From: JBEBXQ01 sp040391535
Lineage (GTDB): Bacteria > Bacteroidota > Bacteroidia > Cytophagales > Spirosomataceae
Reading direction: 5' to 3'
Assembly (NCBI GenBank): GCA_040391535.1
Contig: JBEBXQ010000097.1
Span: forward strand, 1-19,669
Length of the DNA: 19,669 nucleotides
Shown here: piece after piece, positions 1 to 7,243 of the stretch
How the letters are laid out: every line of letters starts with the position of its first letter
Numbering within the stretch: position 1 is the stretch's first letter
Program-made: the position numbers and the translations under genes
Notes under the pieces: model-generated
The model's input: the letters and a program-made list of their open reading frames with translations, nothing else
Told to the model about the DNA's origin: nothing
Database searches by the model: none

Positions 1-107
1 GGAATGTTTTTAAACATTCCGGAAGGGATTTGTAAAAATAATAATAAAATGGGGATGTTTTTAAACATCCCCATTTGTGAAAAATGAATAGGTTTTTTAA
101 ACATCCC
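1..107. repeat. Tandem palindromic repeats downstream of the DUF4374 gene
   Basis: Three copies of a GGRATGTTTTTAAACATYCC unit lie here. Copy 1 (1-20) is a palindrome with 9-bp arms. Copy 2 (51-72) has the same core, and its arms extend to 14 bp (47-60 with 63-76). Copy 3 (91-107) keeps only one good arm and abuts the stop codon of the leftward gene. Copies 1 and 2 differ at one arm position, A to G, with a matching T to C in the other arm, so pairing is preserved. Left of copy 1 is outside the window, so the array may continue. Confidence 0.75.
34..76 (-). terminator. Probable terminator of the TonB receptor-DUF4374 operon
   Basis: Read leftward, a 14-bp stem (76-63 with 60-47) is followed directly by a T-rich tract with interspersed A (about 46-34), which fits an intrinsic terminator about 30 bases after the DUF4374 stop codon. 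The predicted loop is only two bases, so the innermost A-T pairs would open. Confidence 0.6.
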
Positions 108-1370
108 TTAATTATCAAGCGTAACCTTGTGTAAACCAGACACAGAACCACCTGAAGTTACATTAAACAATGGGGTAGCCTGAATACCGTTAAGCTCAAA
201 ATAGCCATTCAGGTTACCGTCTTTGGTATTGACACGCAATAAAATTTTGTTGTCAATTTCAATGGCGCAGAAAGCGGCCCCTGGGTTTGTTACTGATGGT
301 ATTCCGGTAATTTTTGTTCTCTCTTTCGTTTGCACATCAATGGTGTAAAAATCCCAGACATCTTCAAAGTTGATATTTCCGCTGGGTCCACCGGTTAAAG
401 TTGTGTTAGGGATAACCGTTATGATTTTCCCGTCTTTGGCAAATACGGATACAAATTTCCCGCCGGGCATGATTTCATCCATGTTTAGTTCCCATGAGGC
501 ATCAATGTCTGTTTCAGCTGCTTTTATCCTTACCATTTTTGATTTTCCGCCTGTAGCACTGCGTCCCTGAGTGACAATATACAGGTCGCCGTTGGTATCA
601 AAATCATACATATTGTTATCATTCACATAGGCGATAGAGCCTGTATCTTCTATTTTGATGGTTTTTTCGTATGTTTTTGTAGCAATATCAATTACTGCAA
701 TGTATACATCGGAGTAAAAATCGTCCCAAAAGCCTTTTTGGGTTCCGTTTGTTTTGGCGTAAGTGATATTGGCGTAAAGTTTACCGCCTTTTACAGCAAG
801 AAATTTCTGACCGATCGAGCGGTACAATATTTCCGCTTCGTCTTCGCCACGCTCATTAACTGCACTTGCCAGATCAATCTCACCGGTTCTTTCCATATTG
901 GAAGGATTGAATGTCTGAATTTTCAGAGGAGCATTGCCATCCCAGTAATATCCAGAAGTTTCGGTGTCAATAACAAAATTCCCGGAACCATTGGTGTTGT
1001 TGTCAGCCGCGATGAACGCATCCGGGCTTATTTTACCATCGGCACTTACCTTTAACCGTTCAATTCCCAGAGCGTTGGCTTCTGTACTGAACATTTTTAA
1101 CAACCAGTTGTTATAAGGCCTCCAGCCACCCAGGCCCAGGCCCTGCGTACTGTTTGTACCGTTATTGGAAATGTCTCCGCCTGGCAGCTCATCAAATACG
1201 GTGGCAAAACCCGGTTTGGTTAATGTATTCTCACTCATCGTGATCAGGACATATTTGTCTTTTTCCGGCTCAGGTGTATTATCACCTCCATTATCATCTT
1301 TACTACAGCCCGTGAAGAACATGGTGGCAGTAATGGCGAATAACCCGGTTTTTAAAAGCAATGATTTCAT
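108..1370 (-). CDS. DUF4374 surface lipoprotein, XusB-like siderophore-binding candidate
   Basis: This 420-residue protein has a lipoprotein signal peptide ending Phe-Thr-Gly-Cys22. The residues after the cysteine are Ser-Lys-Asp-Asp, which match the lipoprotein export signal that sends Bacteroidota lipoproteins to the outer face of the outer membrane. The remainder reads as repeated beta strands with phrases such as DTNGDLYIVTQG, as in the DUF4374 family of beta-propeller-like proteins. From family knowledge, the Bacteroides XusB lipoprotein, which binds ferric enterobactin beside its TonB receptor XusA, is the best-known relative; I recall this assignment and could not check it. The gene starts 5 bases after the TonB receptor stop codon, so the two are almost certainly co-transcribed. 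The likely role is capturing a ferric siderophore and passing it to the receptor. The ligand cannot be read from the sequence. Confidence 0.85.
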   Translation of the reverse strand: MKSLLLKTGLFAITATMFFTGCSKDDNGGDNTPEPEKDKYVLITMSENTLTKPGFATVFDELPGGDISNNGTNSTQGLGLGGWRPYNNWLLKMFSTEANALGIERLKVSADGKISPDAFIAADNNTNGSGNFVIDTETSGYYWDGNAPLKIQTFNPSNMERTGEIDLASAVNERGEDEAEILYRSIGQKFLAVKGGKLYANITYAKTNGTQKGFWDDFYSDVYIAVIDIATKTYEKTIKIEDTGSIAYVNDNNMYDFDTNGDLYIVTQGRSATGGKSKMVRIKAAETDIDASWELNMDEIMPGGKFVSVFAKDGKIITVIPNTTLTGGPSGNINFEDVWDFYTIDVQTKERTKITGIPSVTNPGAAFCAIEIDNKILLRVNTKDGNLNGYFELNGIQATPLFNVTSGGSVSGLHKVTLDN

Positions 1371-1375
1371 AGTAC

Positions 1376-3763
1376 TTATTTTAATTGATAACTTAGTTTT
1401 ACATTAAGGCTTCTTCCCGGACGCGGTATCCGGTAATAATCAAACAAGTCGGTGTTCAATAGGTTTTTAATTTCTGCTCCGACACTGATGCGCTCCGAAG
1501 CGATCTGATAAGTAACCCCGAAATTCAGCAGGTGCTGATCGGGAATAACCAGATTGGAATTCAGTGCCGCGCTTCCTGATAAGCCCAGGAACCCGCCCGG
1601 TTCGGCTTCTTTGGGGATGGTTTCCAGGTAAAACTCCCGCAGGAAATTATAATTCAGGTACAGTTTCAGGTTATCTTCCCCGGATATTATACCTGTATAT
1701 TTTGTATTCAGACCTGCATTGGCAAAGAAGTAAGGCGTATTTCTGAGGCGGGCATCATTTTTCCAGGCATCCTGAAAAGAAGAGATTCCGAACAACCGCA
1801 GATCCTGCCAGCTGGCATTTGCATTGATTCTGTAATTTTTAAGAAATGAATAAGACACATCCAGATCGAAACCATAGCCTTTTACATTCTGCTGGTTTTG
1901 AAACTGGGCGTTAGGTGCCTGTATAGGAACTAACAAAATGAGCCCCTTTGTTCTCCGGAAAAAACCATTCGCTTCAACAAATAATTTATTGCGGAGATTG
2001 TATTGATACCCCAGGTTCAGATTAAGACTTCTTTCCGGGGTTAATTCAAAATTGGGAACGACAAAAACATTATTACCAAACAATTCATCCCTTTCCGGAA
2101 GTCTGTAAGCATATTCAGCAGAAGTACGTACCAGTGAGGATGATGAAATCCGGTATTTGAGAGCATCCGCAAATCCCCAGTAATTTCCGGTTTGCTGCCG
2201 GTTATCCAGGTTGCTTACATCTGTAGAAAACCATGTATTTTGCAGACCGGAAGCTTTATAAACATAAAATTTAGCCATTGCCTGATTATGAAGCCTGCTT
2301 TCCAGCCAGTAATTGTCAAGAGAAGCGCCGAAAACATGCTTCTGGTAGGTGGAGGTTAGCGAAAGGACATCAATGCCGGTTCCTTCCAAACGTGGTCCGT
2401 AAGGATCAGAACCCGATCTGCGGGCATTGGTGAACACATAGTTAAAACCCAGGCTTTGGGTAGGGGTTATTCTGTAAATGACATTTGTACGTGTGGTATA
2501 CTGCTTTTCCTGCACATCTGATAACGACGGAAGCCTGCTTTCTCCTATTGTGGATTTTGGTGTAAAATGTCCATACCAGTCATACGATCCCATAAGAGTA
2601 TCAACGCGTTGTGTCCGGAGGTTATTGTAAGAAGCAAACTGATCAACGGACAATTTGTTGTCCAGCCACGACTTCTTATAATGAACGGTGGGCGCCACTG
2701 TATGCTGGCCAGAGTAAATGGCCCCATAAGCGTCGGTCATTAAAGCCGGATGCTGTTGCTGTCTTTCCAGGTCAAATGCGGCCACCGTCAGTTTTAATTC
2801 GTCGGCCCAGGATACGTTCTGAATACCGGCAAATACTTCGCCGTAATAATTCCTGAAAGCGTTGTGAAACATAGGCAGCCTCACCAGCTCAATATTCCTG
2901 GTGTCAGGATTTACGACACCTACACGTGCCTTGTAATCATTTCTGGCGTAATTATAGAAAAACTCAGCACCGGAAAACCACTTTTTATTTTTACTTTCCG
3001 TGCCACCCGATAAGCCGAAACGATGTGTATGGAATGATCCCGCCTCATAGAATGCACTGAGATTCTTTCCATAGTTTTTACGTGTGACCAGATTGACTGC
3101 TCCGCCTAAGGCATCAGCACCCAATGAAACAGGAAGTACTCCCTTATAGACTTCAATGCGGTCTAAAGCTTCCAGTGGCAAAGACGAAACGTTATATCCG
3201 TCGCCAAGATAATTCAACGGAATACCGTCTTTAAAATACTTAATGGCTCGCCCCTGGAACCCGTTAATGGAGATTTCAGGCTGACTGCCCAGTCCGCCGT
3301 TTTGCCTGATGCGGACTCCGGCACTTCTGTTCATCAGGTCGGTCAGTGAAGTTGCTTGTGTAGAGGTCGCTCTTGTATCAATGACCAGTGTACGGATAGG
3401 CTGTTCCCTGACTTTCTGTGCTTCTGTTTTTCCCAACACACGAACTTCGTTCAGCATGCTTACAGCCGGAACCATTTTGATTTGCAGAACCAGATTTTCA
3501 GAAGCATGTTTTATAATCGTGTCGGTAAATGGTTCATATCCCATCGCGGATATGCTCAGAACATGACTGCCGGAAGCGATGTTGCTGAAATGGAATGTAC
3601 CCTTATCTGTGCTTGTTGTTCCGGTATTGCCTATTCCAACACTTGCAAAAGGAAGAGGTTTGTTATTCTCGTCAAAAATAGTGCCTTCAATAATTCCGTT
3701 AATCTGAGCAGCTGTGTTTTGAAACGAACAGATTAATATCAATAAAAGCCAGCATCTGTTCAT
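1376..3763 (-). CDS. TonB-dependent outer-membrane receptor, probable ferric siderophore transporter
   Basis: The 795-residue protein begins with a Sec signal peptide (cleavage likely after Ala-Ala-Gln20). A CarboxypepD_reg-like beta-sandwich follows (about 22-100), typical of Bacteroidota receptors. Next come a TonB-box-like segment NEVRVLG (105-111), a plug domain (about 118-230, with the RSAGVRIRQNGG motif) and a 22-strand-type barrel ending in an aromatic/Leu beta-signal (LSYQLK). It imports a substrate across the outer membrane using TonB-ExbBD energy; those genes are not in this window. The partner is the DUF4374 lipoprotein rather than a SusD protein, which argues for siderophore rather than glycan import. 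The divergent esterase and downstream ABC importer support that. It is the first gene of a two-gene leftward operon. Confidence 0.92.
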   Translation of the reverse strand: MNRCWLLLILICSFQNTAAQINGIIEGTIFDENNKPLPFASVGIGNTGTTSTDKGTFHFSNIASGSHVLSISAMGYEPFTDTIIKHASENLVLQIKMVPAVSMLNEVRVLGKTEAQKVREQPIRTLVIDTRATSTQATSLTDLMNRSAGVRIRQNGGLGSQPEISINGFQGRAIKYFKDGIPLNYLGDGYNVSSLPLEALDRIEVYKGVLPVSLGADALGGAVNLVTRKNYGKNLSAFYEAGSFHTHRFGLSGGTESKNKKWFSGAEFFYNYARNDYKARVGVVNPDTRNIELVRLPMFHNAFRNYYGEVFAGIQNVSWADELKLTVAAFDLERQQQHPALMTDAYGAIYSGQHTVAPTVHYKKSWLDNKLSVDQFASYNNLRTQRVDTLMGSYDWYGHFTPKSTIGESRLPSLSDVQEKQYTTRTNVIYRITPTQSLGFNYVFTNARRSGSDPYGPRLEGTGIDVLSLTSTYQKHVFGASLDNYWLESRLHNQAMAKFYVYKASGLQNTWFSTDVSNLDNRQQTGNYWGFADALKYRISSSSLVRTSAEYAYRLPERDELFGNNVFVVPNFELTPERSLNLNLGYQYNLRNKLFVEANGFFRRTKGLILLVPIQAPNAQFQNQQNVKGYGFDLDVSYSFLKNYRINANASWQDLRLFGISSFQDAWKNDARLRNTPYFFANAGLNTKYTGIISGEDNLKLYLNYNFLREFYLETIPKEAEPGGFLGLSGSAALNSNLVIPDQHLLNFGVTYQIASERISVGAEIKNLLNTDLFDYYRIPRPGRSLNVKLSYQLK

Positions 3764-3796
3764 TAGCAGATATTTATTTCGGGTTATTTAAAAATG

Positions 3797-3828
3797 CGAA
3801 ATTAGGCTAATTCTGTATTAATATCAAC
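3797..3828 (-). promoter_or_regulatory. Candidate promoter of the TonB receptor operon
   Basis: Read leftward, TAATTTCG (3804-3797) matches the Bacteroidota -7 box TAnnTTTG with one mismatch. GTTG (3828-3825) lies 20 bases upstream as a -33 element. The transcript would start near 3790, about 27 bases before the ATG. A 13-bp palindrome AATTAGGCTAATT (3800-3812) overlaps the -7 box. Confidence 0.45.
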
Positions 3829-3830
3829 TT

Positions 3831-3853
3831 TTATTTAGATTGAATACAAATAA
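3831..3853. promoter_or_regulatory. Fur-box-like palindromic operator between divergent iron genes
   Basis: TTATTTAGATT-G-AATACAAATAA is an 11-1-11 palindrome with 9 of 11 positions matching. Its length and AT-rich symmetry resemble Fur-family operators. It lies just upstream of the -33 of the leftward promoter and overlaps the -33 region of the rightward one, so a single bound repressor could shut both. Assignment to Fur is inferred from form and context; no regulator gene is present here. Confidence 0.5.
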
Positions 3854-3857
3854 AGAA

Positions 3858-3865
3858 TATCTTTG
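3858..3865 (+). promoter_or_regulatory. -7 element of the esterase-propeller transcript
   Basis: TATCTTTG is a perfect match to the Bacteroidota -7 consensus TAnnTTTG. The palindromic operator ends five bases upstream. The -33 element is not clear: TTTAG near 3834-3838 is at about the right distance but overlaps the operator. The inferred transcript start is near 3872, leaving a leader of about 53 bases. Confidence 0.55.
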
Positions 3866-3925
3866 TAACAAAATATAACTGTCAGTGGCGTTTTCAGGTT
3901 TTCGGAGCCGCTTTAATGACAGCGT

Positions 3926-5074
3926 ATGGAATCATCAGCAATGGAAGAGATCAGGTATAACCTCACAATAGATATTACAAATAATACAGATAAGTTTATC
4001 GGAGAGCCGCTTTTCATTGCCGGTAATTTCAATAAATGGAAACCTGATGTATTTTCTCCCGGGGTTATACCTGGTTTAGGTCAGCATCGGCGATTCGTGC
4101 TCAGTAATCTTCAAAAAGGGACGCTTGAGTTCAGAATTACCCGGGGAAGCTGGGCAACGGTAACATCCGGAATAAACGGAAATCTGGAAGCCCCCTTTAC
4201 GGTGACAGTAGGACAGGAGGCCAGTGTGAGTATCCATATTGATGCCTGGCGGGATATGTTTCCGGCCTCGACGGCAAGTCCGCAGGTACATGTGTTAGAT
4301 GAAGCGTTCTTTCTGCCTGAATTGAATGTACGCAAAAAAATATGGATTTATCTGCCCGCTGGTTATCAGAAAACAGAGAAGCGGTATCCGGTTATTTATA
4401 TGCATGACGGGCAGCACCTTTTTGATGAAGCTACATCAACCGGCAGAACCGGCCCTGTAGAGTGGAGGGTAGACGAAACCATCGACGATTCTCCGCATGA
4501 TGCAATTGTGGTGGGCATAGACAGTGCCGCAGATGCTCAGGAAAGGAAAAATGAGTATCTGCTGAATCCGGGCGAAATGGTTTCAGAACCCCAGGGACGC
4601 TCTTATCTGTCAGATGTAGTCTCGACATTAAAACCGTTTATAGACCACCATTACAGGACACTTCCTGATGCTAAGCATACGGCCATGGCCGGCAGTTCGC
4701 TGGGGGGCTTATTAACCCTTTATGCGGGACTTCTTTACCCTGAAGTTTTCGGGAGCCTCGGTATCTTTTCCCCGTCCGTCTGGATGGACGACCGGCTTCT
4801 GCTCTCAGACGCTATAGAAAGCAGATTGCGGCAGAAAGCGGATTTGCACAGGCAAAATTATTATCTCTATGGCGGAGAACAGGAAAAGCGGGCAACCCCT
4901 GATGCAGTAGCCGTCAATATGACCGGGAACATCAGGGCTTTTGCTTCAGTTTTACAGGACGATCACCGTTTTGAAGTAAAGATAAATATCAACCCTGTGG
5001 GTAAACACGGGGCACTGTATTGGCAGACAGCATTTCCTCCGTTTTATGAATGGTGGTACAAAACACTATTATAA
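3926..5074 (+). CDS. Fes-like siderophore esterase, two-domain, cytoplasmic
   Basis: This 382-residue serine hydrolase has an N-terminal beta-sandwich (about 7-110, with FIAGNFNKWKP resembling CBM48/E-set folds) joined to an esterase-D-type alpha/beta hydrolase (about 120-382). The nucleophile is Ser258 in MAGSSLGGLL, and His361 in VGKHGALYW is the likely catalytic histidine. YPVIYMHDGQHLFD (154-167) is the conserved esterase-D strand. The arrangement matches enterochelin esterase Fes, which cuts the ester backbone of imported ferric tris-catecholates. No signal peptide is visible, so it probably acts in the cytoplasm after import by the ABC transporter encoded 1.2 kb downstream. A second ATG at 3941 is an alternative start. 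Other ester substrates remain possible, since this fold also includes S-formylglutathione hydrolases and acetyl esterases; the iron context favours a siderophore. Confidence 0.85.
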   Translation: MESSAMEEIRYNLTIDITNNTDKFIGEPLFIAGNFNKWKPDVFSPGVIPGLGQHRRFVLSNLQKGTLEFRITRGSWATVTSGINGNLEAPFTVTVGQEASVSIHIDAWRDMFPASTASPQVHVLDEAFFLPELNVRKKIWIYLPAGYQKTEKRYPVIYMHDGQHLFDEATSTGRTGPVEWRVDETIDDSPHDAIVVGIDSAADAQERKNEYLLNPGEMVSEPQGRSYLSDVVSTLKPFIDHHYRTLPDAKHTAMAGSSLGGLLTLYAGLLYPEVFGSLGIFSPSVWMDDRLLLSDAIESRLRQKADLHRQNYYLYGGEQEKRATPDAVAVNMTGNIRAFASVLQDDHRFEVKININPVGKHGALYWQTAFPPFYEWWYKTLL

Positions 5075-5105
5075 TCAATTGTTTTTTACTTATTTTCTAA
5101 CTTTT

Positions 5106-6155
5106 ATGAACACTAGAATCAAGTTTCCAAAAATAGCAGGTCAGTATTTATCCATAGCTGCTTTGGCATCTTTAGCCTGCTTTACAAATTATGAAGTATT
5201 GGGTCAGAAGGTAGAAAAATCTTCAAAGGCAGGTTCAGGTATCTACGAAGCTGTGATCAATACAGTGGATGGACATATCTACGTCACAGGTACAGGATCA
5301 AGGAGCAATCCGGGCGGGGCATTATATAAGATTAATCCTGCGGATCTGTCGATCATTGACAGCATTTCCCTGAAAGAAAATCCTCCGTTCGGTATAGGCC
5401 TTAACAATAAAACCCAGATGGCTTATACAACCAATACCCGCAGCAATTCTGTAAGCGTTATCGATCTGAAAACCGGTAAGCTGGTAACTACCATTAAAAA
5501 CGGAGAAGAAAAATCACATACCCGTGAGGTGCTGGTGGATGAAGATCATAACCTGGTTTATATTACAGATGTAGGCAAGTCAAGCAGCCTTTGGGTGATT
5601 GATGGAAAAACCAATACACTCTCGCACCTTATTCCTGATGTAGGGCTTTCCACCACCGGTCTGACATTCGCCGGTTCAAAAGACCTGATTTATGTCACTA
5701 ATATGGGCGATAATGCTGTAGGTGTGGTGGATGTAAAAGCAAGAAAACTGATCAAAAGCTTTCCATCCGGAGGTGAAGCACCGATTAATATTGCCAGCGA
5801 CGGGAAAAGGCTGTTTGTGACCAACCAGAAATCCGGTACACTGACGGTCCTGGATACCGAAGGAAAGCTGATCAAAAGTATCGCTACCGGAGCCGGTGCT
5901 ATCGGCATCGCGTTTGATCCCGTAAAAAACCGCATTTATTCGGCAAACCGTCAGACCGGAACGACTACTGTGCTGGATGCGGACAGCTACGAGATTCTGG
6001 CAGACCTGACCACAGGATCTCACCCGAATAATGTGAAAATTGATCCCAAAACCGGAACCGCCTATGTCCTTAACAAGACCAAAGGAGGAAGGCCTGTTGA
6101 AGGACAACCTGTAGTTGTTGATACTAACGGTGATACCGTAACAAAAATTAATTAA
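5106..6155 (+). CDS. YncE-like secreted seven-blade beta-propeller protein
   Basis: The chosen ATG gives a 349-residue protein with a Sec signal peptide (positive N terminus, hydrophobic core around 14-26, cleavage likely near Val-Leu-Gly33). The frame opens 60 bases earlier, inside the esterase gene, but that start would bury the signal peptide. The mature part has repeated YVTN-type blades: VYITDVG, IYVTNMGDNAVGVVDV, LFVTNQKSGTLTVLD, IYSANRQTGTTTVLD, AYVLNKTKGG. The E. coli relative YncE is an iron-regulated periplasmic protein encoded next to the TonB receptor gene yncD, which parallels this neighbourhood. Its molecular function is not known. It is 31 bases downstream of the esterase and shares its transcript, ending at the hairpin at 6173-6212. 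Confidence 0.85.
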   Translation: MNTRIKFPKIAGQYLSIAALASLACFTNYEVLGQKVEKSSKAGSGIYEAVINTVDGHIYVTGTGSRSNPGGALYKINPADLSIIDSISLKENPPFGIGLNNKTQMAYTTNTRSNSVSVIDLKTGKLVTTIKNGEEKSHTREVLVDEDHNLVYITDVGKSSSLWVIDGKTNTLSHLIPDVGLSTTGLTFAGSKDLIYVTNMGDNAVGVVDVKARKLIKSFPSGGEAPINIASDGKRLFVTNQKSGTLTVLDTEGKLIKSIATGAGAIGIAFDPVKNRIYSANRQTGTTTVLDADSYEILADLTTGSHPNNVKIDPKTGTAYVLNKTKGGRPVEGQPVVVDTNGDTVTKIN

Positions 6156-6172
6156 CAGGAATTTTCCCGGAA

Positions 6173-6212
6173 AAACATCAGAGTTCAGCGTAAGGGTTGA
6201 ACTCTGATGTTT
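6173..6212 (+). terminator. Intrinsic terminator after the propeller gene
   Basis: A perfect 15-bp stem (6173-6187 with 6198-6212) encloses a 10-base loop and is followed by TTTATTTAG-type sequence. It separates the esterase-propeller transcript from the ABC importer genes, although read-through is possible because the trailing T-tract is short. Confidence 0.75.
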
Positions 6213-6228
6213 ATTTAGAGTACTTTTA
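6196..6228 (+). promoter_or_regulatory. Candidate promoter and operator half-site of the ABC importer operon
   Basis: TACTTTTA (6221-6228) differs from TAnnTTTG at one base. GTTG (6196-6199) lies 21 bases upstream but sits inside the terminator stem. TTTATTTAGA (6210-6219) is identical to ten bases of the divergent operator (3830-3839), with no good second arm here. This could give iron control of the importer independently of the upstream transcript. Confidence 0.35.
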
Positions 6229-6277
6229 TCCTTGAATAACCAAAAATGATTTCAGAGGATCCGGAAGAGCAATAGTT

Positions 6278-7243
6278 TTGAAAAATAGAAATTACAACCT
6301 CAGGTTATACATGGTTTTTGTATGTATAACTTTTGTACTGGTTTGGATTTCCCTGTTCACAGGTATTAAGAACATTCAGTTTTCAGAACTGTTTACAGAT
6401 ACTGAAAAATGGATGTTTTTTGTGATCAGCAGAATCCCCAGAACACTGTCACTTGTACTGATTGGCGCAGGGTTAAGCATTGCCGGCTTTATCATGCAGC
6501 AGATTTCACAAAACAAATTTGTGTCGCCTACCACAGCAGGTGCTCTTGATGCCGCGAAAATGGGGATTTTGTTCAGTCTCATTTTTATACCGCAGGCATC
6601 GCTGATCAGTAAAATGGTTTCGTCGCTTGTTTTTACTTTTTTTTCAAGCCTGCTTTTTATGCTTATTATCAGAAGGGTACGATTCCGGAATACAGTATTC
6701 ATCCCTTTGGTAGGTATTATGTTCGGAAATATCCTGGGAGCAATTGCTACGTTTTTTGCCTATAAAAACAATATTGTTCAGAATACGCAGGAGTGGTTGC
6801 TCGGTGATTTTTCAGCTGTAATGCAGGGGCAATATGAAACCATTTATCTTATTCTGCCTATTGTTGTGCTGACGTATTGGTATGCCGACAGGTTTACTAT
6901 CGTGGGAATGGGAGACAGCTTTGCCAGGAACCTGGGATTATCGTATGGTACTATTGTTAATGTCGGGCTGTTTGCGGTTTCTCTTATTGTAAGTGCCTCT
7001 GTAGTGACGGTAGGGGCGATACCTTTTGTGGGGCTTATTATCCCTAATGTTGCCAGTATGATATTCGGTGATAATTTAAGAAAAACATTGCCCTATTCAG
7101 CGTTTCTGGGGGCTATTTTTTTACTCATCTGTGATATTCTGGGAAGAATAATGATATTCCCTTACGAGATCCCGATCGGAATGATGGTCGGTGTCATCGG
7201 AGGTATTGCATTTTTGTTTTTGATCGTAAAGAAGAACAGATGA
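6278..7243 (+). CDS. yclN: FecCD-type ferric siderophore ABC permease, YclN/FatD-like
   Basis: This 321-residue membrane protein has about nine or ten hydrophobic segments. It carries the FecCD-family pattern: SRIPRTLSLVLIGAGLSIAG near the N terminus and VGLIIPNVASMIFGDNLRK in the C-terminal third, the loop that contacts the ATPase. With its partner it forms the inner-membrane channel. The frame begins with TTG: the in-frame stretch back to a stop at 6233 has no ATG, and GGAAGAG about 8 bases upstream could serve as a ribosome site. The next in-frame ATG (6311) would remove the basic N-terminal residues before the first membrane helix. The TTG-initiated N terminus (MKNRN) also matches that of the following permease. 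The stop codon overlaps the start of the next gene (ATGA). Confidence 0.9.
   Translation: MKNRNYNLRLYMVFVCITFVLVWISLFTGIKNIQFSELFTDTEKWMFFVISRIPRTLSLVLIGAGLSIAGFIMQQISQNKFVSPTTAGALDAAKMGILFSLIFIPQASLISKMVSSLVFTFFSSLLFMLIIRRVRFRNTVFIPLVGIMFGNILGAIATFFAYKNNIVQNTQEWLLGDFSAVMQGQYETIYLILPIVVLTYWYADRFTIVGMGDSFARNLGLSYGTIVNVGLFAVSLIVSASVVTVGAIPFVGLIIPNVASMIFGDNLRKTLPYSAFLGAIFLLICDILGRIMIFPYEIPIGMMVGVIGGIAFLFLIVKKNR

Noticed and set aside
2545..2856. Open frames inside the TonB receptor gene on both strands
   Set aside because: They have no recognisable protein features and overlap a gene with clear family motifs; they are incidental frames.
5046..5105. Longer start for the propeller gene overlapping the esterase gene
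   Set aside because: It adds 20 residues before a normal signal peptide and overlaps the upstream coding sequence; the ATG at 5106 gives a proper secretory N terminus.
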